DNA of 64,000 bases from the NCBI GenBank assembly GCA_025642075.2, contig JAODUO010000029.1, positions 237,501 to 301,500 of the forward strand. The letters are read 5' to 3'. This DNA is from Ridgeia piscesae. Its lineage: Eukaryota > Annelida > Polychaeta > Sabellida > Siboglinidae. A program made the position numbers and the translations under genes. Positions 11,765-24,301 of this stretch are shown one piece after another. Within the stretch, counting starts at the first letter, position 1; every line of letters starts with the position of its first letter. The notes beneath the pieces are model-generated. The model worked only from the letters and a program-made list of their open reading frames with translations, was not told the origin of the DNA and did no database searches.

Positions 11765-14353
11765 TATGCCTATGGTTACATTCTGAAACTGTAATTGTTT
11801 GGCCATCATTTAGCCTAACTAACTAAGCTAAGGCAGCCTTAGCCTAAGCCTAACCCTTCCTAGAACTAGGCCTATACGGTAGGCTAGAATAGAGTTGTTG
11901 AATGCATTCCCGTTGTTGCGTAATGATTAAACAGCCTTTATTTTGGTAGCAGCAGACTGGCTATTGCCTATTGGTAACGCGTGTCCTGAGCTGAGAACAG
12001 TGATGAAACACGCTTTCCGGTAATAAAATTATTATTGAGTTTATTTCAGTTCAGGTCAACGAACGCCCGATCGATGGCTAAGTCTATGGATAGGCCTTTT
12101 TGTTTACGATGGGCAGCCTCCGAACACGGTGCCAGGAAACAGCGGCAAGCATAAACCAAGGTCCTGGCGTCTGGACTATACCGCCGCCGCTTGGCCTTGG
12201 TTGGCCAATTGCCAAACGAAGCGATCGATCACGTGGCTGTGGGTGGTGGCACATGAAAGCGGCGATTCGAGGAACGTCGTTATCATGTTGGTGGTAGCGG
12301 CTATACTATAGTCCTATACAATGGCAAAGCGTTAATTCTGCACAATGCACAGCAATTATCGTTTGAAATATGCCTGGTCTGGGTGGATTAAAACAATCAA
12401 CCATAGGAGGCAATCTGTCAATGAATTTGTCAATGTTTGTACGCTGATGTACTTTGGTACCATTCCAGAATCCGGGTTGATACAATCGAAGCAGGCTGCT
12501 CAGCTGAGTCTTACTCTTACGTCGTAACTTGCTCTCTATAAATTAATCGTCACAGCCCAAACATGTGAATGTATCACATATGCCGCAAGCTCTCCGCAAG
12601 AGTATGCAACTTACCGTCTATTTCAGTATTTGTCCGGTGAATTAGTTCTTTTCTAGCTGACTCAGACACTATTCAGGCTACTAGCAACAATCGCAGACGA
12701 CAAGACTCGCAGCAACGTTTGCCGGCTGGTGAGCGGTGCCACGATCCAAGAACGCTTACAATAATCCACGTTCACGGAATAATTAAACTGCCTCACTGAA
12801 GGTGGCGACTAGCGATCCTGGACAGTGGACACCCCTCTGCGATGACCGCGTTGTTATTGTGTAACAATAACGAAGAGATAACGCGCAATCTGCGAGTGTC
12901 TACAACCGATGCTGTCAGCTCACGCGCTTCGCTCACGTGCTGCTATTCAATGTTGCGCCAGGAACGACGCTCTCCCGCATCTGACCAATCATAATCGTTA
13001 CCACAGACGCGGGGGTTTCCTGGCCCTCCCATTCGGAGGCTGGGGGAGTTATTTTCTGTGCTCCTTGGAAATCACCCGGCTTAGCCACGCCCCATTAAAT
13101 ACGGCATGCGTGGAAGAATAACGTGAGCACGTGGGCAATGTTTATGTTTAGATAACCCTGGTTATACATACATTGAGATATTGTAGTTGCTATGTCAGCG
13201 TGGAAAACGCAGGTATGATAGAAGATATGAATGCACGTGCGGTAGTCATGTACATACCGAGTGATCAGTGAAGCCATAAATTCATCCAGGCCGTCCGCGT
13301 TCAATTGGGTGTTACGTGTATTGTAATTTACATACTGACATTTGCATGAGTTAGGCCACTGGGTCGACTGTTCAACTTGGTTTATTTTGTGGCCTGGTGA
13401 CTTAGGGAATCATTGTAATAATATTTCTAAATTGTGATATTATTTACTATCATCGTTGTTGAGTCAATAATCTACACGGGAAAATGTTACACCTTTTCCA
13501 TACACGAATCGGTACGGTGGTATATTTTATAGGTCAAAGACAGGGGATATGAAATATTTTAAAAGGAATAATAAGGTTATGCAAATTTTGTATTCCAGTA
13601 ACAAATTTCGATATGTGAAGCAGAAGATGTCCAGTATTCTGAATACAGACAAAAAGTCAACGAAACGCAATTTATTTGTTGTAAAGATTATTATTGTTTT
13701 GTTGTTGTTTCCTAACTTTTAGTTTACATACATTATGATATTTGAGGTGTACTGGCATAATATTTTTCCTTTTAAGCCCTCAATCAATTGACTGATTCTT
13801 CGATCTATATCATTTTCATTACTTATTAGCTACAAGAATATAACTTCGGATGGTTTTTAATTGAACACGTGCTATATAATTAATTACATATTCTTCTCAG
13901 CAAAATGTTTAATAACAATTTAACCCGTGATCGAGCCTCACTCATAGCCAGTTAGGCGATTAATGATATTAGCGTGCCGCGCCGAAAAGTAATCATCCAT
14001 TTGGACTGGTATTTCTATAGTTATTGTCATGATAGCGAAGCCATAGAATCAACCTGTCACGATAACTGGATATTGCAATATCGTATATAAGTCGACGTCA
14101 TGCATCTGTACGGCTGCGGTGTCATTTTCTTGAAATCTGTCATGATCCTATGTTGTTAACGGATGCTGGCCACGGTAAGATTTCTTTTATTTAAAGCTCA
14201 ACGCCTTCGCAAAAACGATTCCGCGTGGTCATTATGGAATTTTCCACGCGCGCGCCGCCGGCCAGCTGTTGGCGTGTGAATGAACTCCGCGGTGCAGCCA
14301 CGGTGTGTTCACGTGGGTGGAAACGATCGCGTCCGCCGTCCCTACTTTCCGAG

Positions 14354-14457
14354 CATAAATAGCTTCGATAAATTGTTCGTGCAGTGTTCTGCGTCCGCTT
14401 TAGCATTTACTGCACCCATTCTTGTTAGAGCTTGCCCGGGAAAAAACACGCCACCCG
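14354..14457 (+). promoter_or_regulatory. Candidate promoter and 5' UTR exon of UNK1
   Basis: A GC- and CpG-rich stretch (from about 14210) contains a TATA-like GCATAAATAGC at 14353-14363. A strong donor, CCACCCG|GTAAGTG, follows at 14457/14458. The UNK1 coding exon begins with an acceptor only 5 bases before its ATG, so an upstream non-coding exon is required, and this is the best candidate. The implied intron is about 2.5 kb and spans the (CATA)n and (CA)n arrays. No transcript evidence is available. Confidence 0.35.
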
Positions 14458-14581
14458 GTAAGTGATACGTTTGACTGTTTGCCGCTGTCGTTTTATGCAA
14501 TATAAACAAGGGGTGTTTTCTAAAACAAACGTAGACCGCCTATATTTATTTTAATGTTAACATTATTTTTAATATCTGCTC

Positions 14582-14819
14582 ACATACATACATACATACA
14601 TACATACATACATACATACATACATACATACATACATACATACATACATACATACATACATACATACATACATACATACATACATACATACATACATACA
14701 TACATACATACATACATACATACACTACATACATACATACATACATAATACATACATACAACATACAACAACATACAAACAACACACAAAACACAACACA
14801 AACACACATACACATAACC

Positions 14820-14910
<91 letters not shown>

Positions 14911-15019
14911 CCACACCACCACCACGCACACACCACACAACACACACAACCACACACCACACAACACACACAAACACACACACACACACAAACACACAAA
15001 CACACAACACACAACACAC

Positions 15020-15108
<89 letters not shown>
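14582..15108. repeat. Compound (CATA)n / (CA)n microsatellite
   Basis: About 36 perfect CATA copies (to about 14724) are followed by interrupted CATA/ACA sequence, then two pure CA tracts at about 14820-14896 and 15024-15108. The long Cys/Val and His/Thr-Tyr-Ile ORFs on both strands are repeat artefacts. Confidence 0.95.
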
Positions 15109-15111
<3 letters not shown>

Positions 15112-15535
15112 TGGCAGTGTCACCATGACCGAGACCCCAGCAGTTGAGTCCGTGAGAAATATGCGTGCCACTAGCCTAGTAACCCTGGGAGGACCGACGT
15201 TCATGACTCATGTATGTCCCACGGTCAAATGTTCAGGAAATCCTGTAACTCGAGTCACGGTGGTTGCTTCATTCATACGTAGACGCTATTCCTTAAAATG
15301 TATGAGCTAATCACTACCAAAAAGGACAAGGCCATTGTGTCATTGCAGCGTAGTTTTTGAACTTTAACATTGCTATGCAAGTGTTTGCATGTACCTTTAA
15401 TCGTATGGTTTTATTTAGCAGTTTTACACGTAATCGTGCACATTTTTGAAGAAGTCAGCCCAGTCATTTCCCTAATTTTGCATGCAATAACATTAGGTAA
15501 AAAATGAACGTATACGCACCTGTAAAATCGATGGA

Positions 15536-15578
15536 TTGTTGCAAACAATTATCCATCATGGATAATTGTTTGCAACAA
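15536..15578. repeat. 43-bp near-perfect palindrome
   Basis: Two 21-base arms (TTGTTGCAAACAATTATCCAT and its exact reverse complement) are separated by a single C at 15557. The structure could extrude as a cruciform or form a tight hairpin in RNA. No protein-coding context. Confidence 0.95.
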
Positions 15579-16173
15579 ATGCACATATTTCTAGTGTATG
15601 TGTTTTAAGAGGTTTACATTATCGTTAAAAAGATTGTTCTGAAAATGTACTATGACATAACCATTTCGGGCCAACCAGAGGGAACGTGGGGACATAAATG
15701 CTATGTTTAGATGTTCACAATAGAAATCAGCCCTATCTATTTCTGGAGTACGTGACCTTGAACTGCGTGTTTGTTGACCCTTGTTTGTGGCATGTCAATA
15801 TTGATGTGTTGTATACCTGAGCACACACCTGAGTCGGTCACCCGGCTTTGTTGTGTCTGGTCGGGGTGAACGAAAGGGCACGCGAGAAGATGCAGATTTC
15901 ACAAGCGAGACGAATAGTTGCTTGGGGGTGGGGCGTAAAATTGGCGGTCTAGAAGTTCAATTTAAAAATGGCGTGCCTCGGGGAAGAATCTATTGTTAGT
16001 GAATGGGCTGCGGCCTTTGTCGCTAAGGGTTGGTGGGAGTAGGAGTGGGATTGGGGAAAGGGTGGGGTTGGATGGGGTGGGGTGGGGTAGTTGTGCGACT
16101 GTTATACGCATGACGCGTTATGTCAGCGATTTGTATTCAAGTAGGCAATAGGCCTACTAGGCAGTAGGGTACA

Positions 16174-16177
<4 letters not shown>

Positions 16178-16234
<57 letters not shown>
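16178..16234. repeat. (TA)n microsatellite
   Basis: About 28 copies of TA followed by a short TGCG run. Confidence 0.95.
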
Positions 16235-16236
<2 letters not shown>

Positions 16237-16991
16237 ATGTGTGCGTGCGTGCGTGCATGCATACACGCGCGTGGCGTAAATAAAATATGTATGTTGTCTT
16301 TAAGGACAACATTAATCACATACGACAACAAGAATGAATTGACACAATTCGTGCCATGTAATTGCGTGTGACTAAGATATAGTAATTAGAAGCAAATTAG
16401 CGATTACGAGATAACAGGGCCTAGTAATTTAGAACGACACAGTCGGAAAATATTCCATTATGACTCAATGACTCAATAAATTTCCCGGTCCGGGACAATA
16501 CAGTTTTATTGTATTGCATGGACACACAGTAATTATTTACATTATCAAGTCAATCTTCGCAATGCTTAAGCAACTCATACTAATGATCCACGTCTTATAA
16601 TGGCCTAATTTAATAATCGTGATTTGTTTGTGATTATTTATTACGCACTGTCCAATTACAATGTTCAACGTTGTGGGGCGGCGACACATTCCGACAGCGC
16701 GCAAAACATGCTGGGTTGTTGATATAAGTTAAACCACATGTAGCTTATGGCCAAGTTCCAGTTCTAAAATAAAACATGAAGAATTTCCTAAATGACGTGG
16801 TTTACTTTAAACATAACTATTCGCCGTTTTGCCATATGTTACAACATTTTACTACGGATATAAACACATGGCACACATTTTATCAGTCTTGACATGTTCG
16901 TTTTTGTTATTGTCGTATGTTGTTATTATAATTACGTTATTGTCCGTATACATTTTATTGTCACGGTGTTCTTCTCTTCGGTGCAGATACG

Positions 16992-18393
16992 ATGTTCCGA
17001 TCAGACAACCTTGACAACGCCATCTTTGAGTGTCCCTCCTCCCGCGTGCCGTCCATCCGTCCCGTCCTGCGGGCAGACACCCCCGAGAACGACCCTGCCT
17101 GGCAGGAGTTTCCCTTGCCCGACACCAGCAAGGTGAGCCGCGCGGCGGAGACGAACAACCGCGTACGGAACAGACAGCGTTCCAAGTCCCTCATCCTTTG
17201 CGGGCGCAACATCAACGATCTCCCGACGCGCTACGTCGTTGAAGGCATACGAGATCACGAATTCCCCGTCATCGGTAAGCAGAGTTTACAGTCTATATGC
17301 AAACAAATCTAACTAAAGTATAGGCCTACTACTGAATCTGTTCTAAAGATCATTATAGCCTTTCGTGTTTCCCGTCAACGTGGACATGCACGTACCTGAT
17401 GTCAAATCTTGCCAAATGTACCTTCAACTTAGCCCCAAACTTCAACATAATCTTAGCCTTCATTCTAAATCAAAACCGTTTTGAGTATAAGACCAACATA
17501 TGTACGCATGGTGGTCAGCATGTTCGGTCAGCTCCCTCCGCCCAGTAGCCGAGTATGGTAGCTGCCTATATTCTCGATCACAGAAGGATTGTTCTCATAC
17601 TGGTGATGTGTGATGCCTATAATGTATAGTTGTTGCATGGACTGCTACCCCGCTAAAGTTCTGACGCTGCTCTTTGTCAGATGTCGGCTTTCTCTCGTTT
17701 CATGGCTCCCATAAAAACATCACATATCAGTGCACATTGATTTGGCTTTAATACAATTATGTTATTAGCAGCAGCGGATAATCATAACTATTAAAAACAA
17801 AACAACAACATTTGTTCTCCGCTTCAGGGACATATGTTGAGAAGGACATCGTGCCCGGGTTCATGTACACCGTGCGCTGCATCGGCACGGACAACTACCT
17901 GTTTGGCGGCGAGCCAAAGCTCTTGCAGACGATCGGCATGGGCTACGGCAAGCGTCTGACGTTCGAGGGCACTTCACTAAACGGAAGCAACCACAACTAC
18001 TTCTACTCCGACTCGAGTCCCACCGGCTACGCCTTCAGCATCGTGGCAGTGCGCCCCGGAGACCGCTTCATCGTTGTCGACGAGTACCGTCGACCCGTCG
18101 GTGAGGCGTCCGTGGACACCGTGGAGCACCAGCAGGAGATGACGCCTGGAGAATCGGACGATGGCAGCGTCCTCAAGCGTCTACAGGTCTCCTTCTTCTG
18201 CACCGTGCGATACTGCGGGCAGCCCCACGGAATCATGTCGCTGTACGCCGACAAGAGCGTGTGTGTGACTGGAATCGCCGTGCTCGAGAAGCCGAAGGGC
18301 GCCAAGCGAGCGTCGGCGCCGAGGATCGAGCAAGTGCAGCTGCCACATTTCGACTCGTGCGTCTTCGAGTTCGCAGACAACCGACAGCCATGA
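16992..18393 (+). CDS. Uncharacterised protein UNK1 (two coding exons), tandem paralogue of UNK2
   Basis: Exons 16992-17274 and 17828-18393 join at ATC G|GG ACA to give 282 residues. The acceptor GGTGCAG ends 5 bases before the ATG, matching UNK2, which supports this start. I do not recognise the family. The N-terminal third (1-70) is poorly conserved and has a basic patch (RVRNRQRSK, about 58-66). From residue 68 the protein aligns closely with UNK2: LCGRNINDLP, HEFPVIGTYV, IVPGFMYTVR, GYGKRLTF, NYFYSDSSPTG, AFSIVAV, DGSVLKR and RIEQVQLPHF. The dense alternation of hydrophobic and polar residues suggests an all-beta fold. There is no signal peptide or membrane segment. Codon use is strongly G/C-ending, unlike UNK2 and the AT-rich surroundings. 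The stop codon is followed at once by a (CGAGT)60 array. Confidence 0.85.
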
Positions 18394-18414
18394 GTTGTTT
18401 GTCTTTGAAGACGA

Positions 18415-18715
18415 TCGAGTCGAGTCGAGTCGAGTCGAGTCGAGTCGAGTCGAGTCGAGTCGAGTCGAGTCGAGTCGAGTCGAGTCGAGTCGAGTCGAGT
18501 CGAGTCGAGTCGAGTCGAGTCGAGTCGAGTCGAGTCGAGTCGAGTCGAGTCGAGTCGAGTCGAGTCGAGTCGAGTCGAGTCGAGTCGAGTCGAGTCGAGT
18601 CGAGTCGAGTCGAGTCGAGTCGAGTCGAGTCGAGTCGAGTCGAGTCGAGTCGAGTCGAGTCGAGTCGAGTCGAGTCGAGTCGAGTCGAGTCGAGTCGAGT
18701 CGAGTCGAGTCGAGT
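18415..18715. repeat. (CGAGT)60 pentanucleotide satellite
   Basis: From 18416 to 18715 there are 60 uninterrupted, identical copies of CGAGT, starting 22 bases after the UNK1 stop codon and so probably in its 3' UTR. Five-base units leave the reading frames open, giving ESSRV and LDSTR repeat ORFs on opposite strands; these are not genes. Perfect identity over 300 bp implies very recent expansion. Confidence 0.97.
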
Positions 18716-19067
18716 CGTCGTCGAATTCCAGTATTATTTATTGGTAACATGGCGTGCCTGCATCTCAGTCATCGTCGTCGTCGACGTTACCATCTACATC
18801 ACTCTTGTATCACCCCCGCCATGACGTCATCACGACCGTTCTCTTGTATTATCACCTGTTATTATACACTAGGACAATAATTCCACGCAGAGACTCTCAA
18901 GTAAATCAACATAGGAACCAAAATCACATATAATTATTACCTTTACATTATAAATTAAATTGTTTGTCTTTACATTCAAAATTATTTATTTTTAACACGC
19001 AATAGCAGCACAATTAATGCATAGGAGTCTACTGATTGTGGGTTGTATGCTAAGTCTATTTCCTTTA

Positions 19068-19143
19068 CAAGATAGTGCTAGATATTAATGCCAGTGTTAC
19101 ATAACAATCTAGTGCTAGATATTAATGCCAGTGTTACATAACA
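19068..19143. repeat. Short tandem duplication
   Basis: Two adjacent copies of a ~36-bp unit beginning TAGTGCTAGATATTAATGCC and ending ACATAACAAT, essentially identical. Confidence 0.9.
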
Positions 19144-20077
19144 ATAGAACAACTGTTACGGTACTGTACCATACATGCGTATTTCAGACGCAGATTAAAT
19201 CACATTTACCGTTTGAGTAATACTAAAATTGTATACATGATATACCGTAGCGGAGCGCAAAAGAAAACAATATTGTTGGTGGCATTTCGCGCTATTGCGA
19301 TGTTTTGTCACACATTTCTAGGCCTGGACATACCTTTGTAGGGTTTATGCCGGAATTTTAGTTACGCAACTTCTCAACATTTACTGTGATAGAGAGGATA
19401 TGTCTCTATATTTTGTATACGACATAACTGTTACATTGACTATCATTTTCCTGAATCTCAATTATAATTTGCACCGCGGGAAACATATTTTGTCTTTTGC
19501 ATTGTTCTATCTGAAAATTGCATATTATCTTTATCATGTAACAAACCTTTTTACAGACAGTGATGAGTAAGACTAAGATTATTCACTGGATATTTGTATT
19601 TAAAAGATGGACTGTCTCAGAATGCATCTTAACTCTCAGAATCTATGGCATCATTATTACCAAAAATAAGAAATAATCTCATTACACGTGTACGTCACTT
19701 TTACAACTATGTTGTCAAAATACACGATTTGCCGAAGCTATATCAGAAAAATGGCTTCAATGTCAATAATGCAACCATACATTAATGTAAAGATTATACC
19801 ACGTTGTATATATGACTGCACTTTTTAATTTTAAACGTTAAACTGTTATATTTTATTATGCTGTCTAAGCACAACTTGACGTATATGTATTATTTATATT
19901 GTACTGGATGAAATTTTAATTAAAGATTATATTTACTATAATGTCGTTGTGTTATTAAATTCAGAAATTAATTATGGTTGAGGATGTTATGTTTATATTG
20001 TACTGTAAACAATTTCATTAAATATTATTTTATTCTTTTAATCTGTAGTGATTTTTTAATGAAATATAGTTAAGCCG

Positions 20078-20132
20078 TGTGTGTGTGCGTGTATGGGAGT
20101 GCGTGCGTGCGTGCGTGTGTGTGTGTGTGTCG

Positions 20133-20172
<40 letters not shown>

Positions 20173-20187
20173 TGTGTGTGTGTGTGT
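20078..20187. repeat. (GT)n/(GTGC)n microsatellite
   Basis: Mixed GTGT and GTGC runs about 110 bp long. ORFs through it are artefacts. Confidence 0.9.
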
Positions 20188-21144
20188 TATTTGCGTCAAG
20201 GACGACGACCGGTTCTGGTTCTTTGACAACTTTATTCTAGACAAAAGACTAACAATATGTGCTACTGTATACATGATGTAGACCAAAAAGCATCACACAA
20301 ACAACGCACAAGATTAACAATTACGACAAATCAAAATAAGTGAACCAAGTGACTTCAACACAACACCGAGTGACCGAGCGATATTAACCCATAAAATATA
20401 ATTAAAAACGTACAAGATATAATGTCCTTGAATACGTATGAGATTGTTTAAGCGCATGTCAAATATACCACATTTCGCATTACCCTATACAGAGACTGTC
20501 TTCACACTGGTTTTCGAGTCGTTTCAGATAAGCTTCGTGAGTTCGTGTTATTGTGTTACCGTCACAGTGGACGAGTTTCCACTATCTCGGTCGATTGGTA
20601 TTTGCGTTTCTCGTATTCGGATTGGTTCTGTTGCACGTGTTCTCCGTTTACGGCCGAGATGTGGACCGTTTGCCTGTCTATACTTACGATACCTTTATGG
20701 ACGAGACATGCATGGACCGTTAATTTGCCTCTCTATACGATACGCGGTACATACCGCATATTTCATAGGCCAGGAGTCGTTTCGCTATGCTACAGTACCC
20801 CTGGCTGAGCGACTCCACAAGCCGTGGAAGTGTGCGGAGCCAATCCGTATAATTAACAATTGACTTAGCCAGTCGTTACTCCAGCGGCCGTGGGAACAAC
20901 GCATGCCCCCATTCAATTTGAAGACGATACACAACTGGTGGGAATCCCAATATAATGGCCCATTCGCATCCTCAACACTGCATGTAAGACGAGCTGCGTA
21001 TGGCTGAAATAACGCAAAATTATATAACATGACCGGAAGCTGACCACATTGCTCATGGCCGATTTCATTGGATGATGTTAAAAGAGATGTGTCAAGGGCA
21101 ACGAAATACACCAGGGTTATGATTATTCTTGTTTCGCAAGTATT

Positions 21145-21402
21145 CACCCTTAAAAAATAGCCATTGGTATACCACTGAATACCATTCAGTATCATTCAGA
21201 CCATTCAATAGTATTACTGTAGGAATCAGTGGTACTATCAGTGGTAATTAAAAATACCATTCAATACCAATGAACGGTACAAAAAATCAACAATATAATT
21301 TAAATATCATTTAAATACCATTCAAATACCATTCAAATACCCTTGGCCATAATACGCCCTAGTACCATTCAGTGGTATTTGAATGGTATTTTTTGTAAGG
21401 TG
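21145..21402. mobile_element. Small inverted-repeat element built of TACCATTCAA-type words
   Basis: The left end CACCCTTAAAAAATAGCCAT resembles the reverse complement of the right end, CACCTTACAAAAAATACCAT. The interior is made of many variants of TACCATTCAAT and ATTGGTAT. I infer a MITE-like non-autonomous element of about 258 bp. No target duplication is clear. Confidence 0.5.
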
Positions 21403-22499
21403 TAGGTAGACGTCCCCTCTATCTATAATCTTGCATCAATGAATGTCTACTACAACTTGTGAAAGCTACGAAACCTGTCAATATTAGGACACGCCTATGG
21501 TACCCTTCAGGGGCGACCACTTCCTACAATACTATGTTACAAAAATGTCCTTGATGAAAGGAGGCTAGACGATACAATACTGTCCTGAGGTATTAACATC
21601 GTGCGATGGTGGCGCCACCTGGGCGATAATTTATTTGTAATTCGATTGCGTGACTATAGAATATAATTGAATTCATTCTAACCATATATTGTGGAATACA
21701 TAGGATCATATAATGTAACAAATACACATATAGAACATGAATTATGCAACATATCAATATGTACAATGGGATAATGATTACACAGCCGACTATAATACTA
21801 CTCGAATAAAGTTACGTCAGATAGCAGGCTCTATAGTGTCCAGCCATTAAGCTTGCCGACTAGGCTCCGTAGTGTGGCTCCACCGCGTGTTACTCTCCAC
21901 TCCCACCACTAAGGCAGTTTCCAAGAATAATAAGTGCTATCCTTGTTAAAGAGGTGCATTTTTATGTTAAAGTTTTATTCCTGAACCATTCGGACTTCGA
22001 GCATCAAACTTTCAGGATTAATATAATATATGTATTTTTATGCTATTTTGACATTTTCATTCACGATTCCGTCCCCATCGACTCGAACGAGCTATATAAT
22101 AATTACGTAATTTGAATACTGGTGTAAAATACTGCCACACCAGAAACCTCCGTCGTCAGTTTTGTGGGTTTAAAAAGTGGGAATTATTATGCAGATAAGT
22201 TATTATTTTAATTTGTTATTGTAGTAATAGGGTTACGGACAAGGAGCTAGGTGGGGCCCAGTTGTGCATGATCTCGTTGGTATCGCTAGCTCAAAAGACC
22301 CGGAACCGAAACCAACTTGCGTGCCCTGTTGAGCTAGATCTGCATTGTCTGGCGCGCAGCATCTTAGGAGTGACGAACGGCAAACACAATGTTTCCGTAG
22401 CGACTTCTCATCTTCGCTTCTATTATCGGCTCCTGCTTTGACTGGCATCATCATCATCATGCTGTCGGTCGTGATGCGACAAAGACTGCTAGCTTCCAT

Positions 22500-23300
22500 C
22501 ACTTGACTACTGCTCTCCATTTATCGCTCTGCTATGAAAGAAATATCCATCAGTATGTATGCCTCTCAGCTTCAGGTTTCTCTTGATGATATCCTTGAAC
22601 CGGAGACGAAGGCGCCCTCTCTTTCTGTGACCAGAAGACAGTTGAGAGTAGAGAACCTGCTTTGGTAGCCTGTCTGGTGACATCCTCATGAGGTGTCCAG
22701 TCCACCGGAGATTCTTTCTGATGAGAAGATCTTCCATAGATATGGCAGCCCTGTCCGTTCGAGTATGTCCTTGTTTGTCACTTTGTCCATCCAGGTTATC
22801 CTCATGATGATCGAACGCAGATGTCGCATCATGAAGGCATGTAGCTTTTTCACCTGTCGTCTGTACACTATCCAGGCCTCGGTTCCGCATAGGAGGGTGG
22901 ACAGCGCGATTGCACGGTATATCTTGCCTTTAACCCGCATGGACACGTGGTGGTTGTTCCAGAGTCTCTGGCGTAGTCGGCCGAAAGATGCATTAGCCTT
23001 GGCCATGTATTTCATCGTCAATGCATCCATTAGTTGATATAGTGCTACCGAGGTAGGTGAATTCCAGAAGAGAGTTAAGCTTGTTTCCATCAACCTTGAT
23101 ATCCTCCTCTCGGGTTCTTGTAGAGTTGGGTTAGTACAGCACCTCGGTCTTCTTTATGTTAATATTCAGGCCGAACTTCTTTGACGCATCGGGAGAAAGC
23201 ATCCATTAGTTTATGCATCTCTTCAGCAGAGTGTGCAACCAGTACACTGTCATCTGCGAATAGCAGCTCTCTCGTCAGTATCCGAGTAGTCTAGGTCTTC
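22500..23300 (-). pseudogene. Decayed non-LTR retrotransposon (LINE) reverse-transcriptase fragment A
   Basis: Minus-strand translation gives the C-terminal half of a LINE reverse transcriptase, broken by frameshifts. Reading order on the minus strand is as follows. The catalytic-loop word LFADDSVLVAHSAEEM is near 23267-23220, a match to the [FY]ADD box. Then come NINIKKTEVL, KANASFGRLRQRLW, KGKIYRAIALSTLLCGTEAW, LRWTGHLMRMSPDRLPKQVL and RGRLRLRFKDIIKRNL. This series is typical of LINE ORF2 C-termini. The upstream RT motifs, endonuclease and intact ORF are absent, so the copy is dead. Confidence 0.85.
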
Positions 23301-24301
23301 GCTCTGAAGTGTGCCGTTGAATAGGTCAGCGCTCTGTCTGGACTGTATGTAACCCCCCCCTGTCTCGGAAAGCCTCATCGGGCATTGCTGATAGCTTTGA
23401 CTGTAGACCTGTGTTAAACTAACAAACAATTTTTTTCGGTTTTCACTTTTATTACTTTACGAAATGGTACATCGAATGACGAAAAAGCCATGGAAGGAAT
23501 CTGCAAGCCGGCCACCCAACCTCAAACCCCTGTCGGGGAGGAGGAGGTATGATTTTCCAAGTGCTTCAACAGCGAAAGGAGTTTACTCTCCTCCCGACCA
23601 TGGCTACTTAAAATAAATTATACAATGGTCCAAACTTGCTAAAACTAATATCTAATGTCCGATAATCATTAATAATGTCCGAGACTATAATGCTACACAG
23701 ACGCTTCACAAAGTTCGCCAACTTGAACGGTCTCGTCTGCTTCCGCCGAAGTTCGCGAACCATCGTTCCTCATCTCAAGTTCCTGCTGCCGTGTCGCACG
23801 CGCTGTGGAACTTGTGGTCCATAGTCGTCGTGGACGGTTACTGCAACAACAATTAAGCGATGTAAGAATAAGGTTAATAATAGTAACAATAATGCAAAGA
23901 AGAAGACGAAAAACTTGAAAGACACATCCTGCGGTGCAGATCCACGTCGATCACGTCCTACTACAAATGGTTGCCACGTACGTAGTCGTAGAAAACCGGA
24001 ATTACGTCATCAGCTATTGTTGTTGCGTAGACACCTCTACGGGATTTTGTTTCGTAGGCTGCGACCGATTAATAACCATAGGTCTAATATGGGCAGACTA
24101 TATAATTTATCCTAGGGGTAATTATTAATACGCCCATGAAATGTTGAAATTACACAGACGCCGTCTACGAACCACGAAAAAAACGGTCTACCCCATACGC
24201 GGCTGCGTAGTGCGCAACTTCCTGTGAATGTCGCGCACAGGGACTATATTGAAACATGACCCCTCTTTGGTTTTGGGAATATATCACGCCACTGTTACGG
24301 C

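Larger units (their letters stand above)
10264..14200. other. Upstream region of glutamate synthase, no coding sequence recognised
   Basis: The stretch contains a (TA)n array, an inverted-repeat element at 11404-11764, and a more GC- and CpG-rich zone at about 12000-13120. That zone has a CCAAT-type motif (GACCAATCAT, about 12980) and a CACGCCCC box (about 13086). It is a candidate promoter for the minus-strand glutamate synthase gene; this is inference only. Confidence 0.4.

Noticed and set aside
12100..12311. Two overlapping ORFs in a GC-richer stretch
   Set aside because: No splice context or recognisable protein; more likely promoter-type sequence.
14546..15204. ORFs of up to 186 codons rich in Cys-Val or Tyr-Ile-His-Thr
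   Set aside because: They are translations of (CATA)n and (CA)n repeats, open in several frames on both strands.
15536..15578. miRNA hairpin interpretation of the palindrome
   Set aside because: A one-base centre leaves no usable loop and the arms are too short for a normal pre-miRNA.
18181..18880. Long ORFs with ESSRV or LDSTR repeats
   Set aside because: They arise from the five-base satellite, which leaves all frames open; the real gene (UNK1) stops at 18393.
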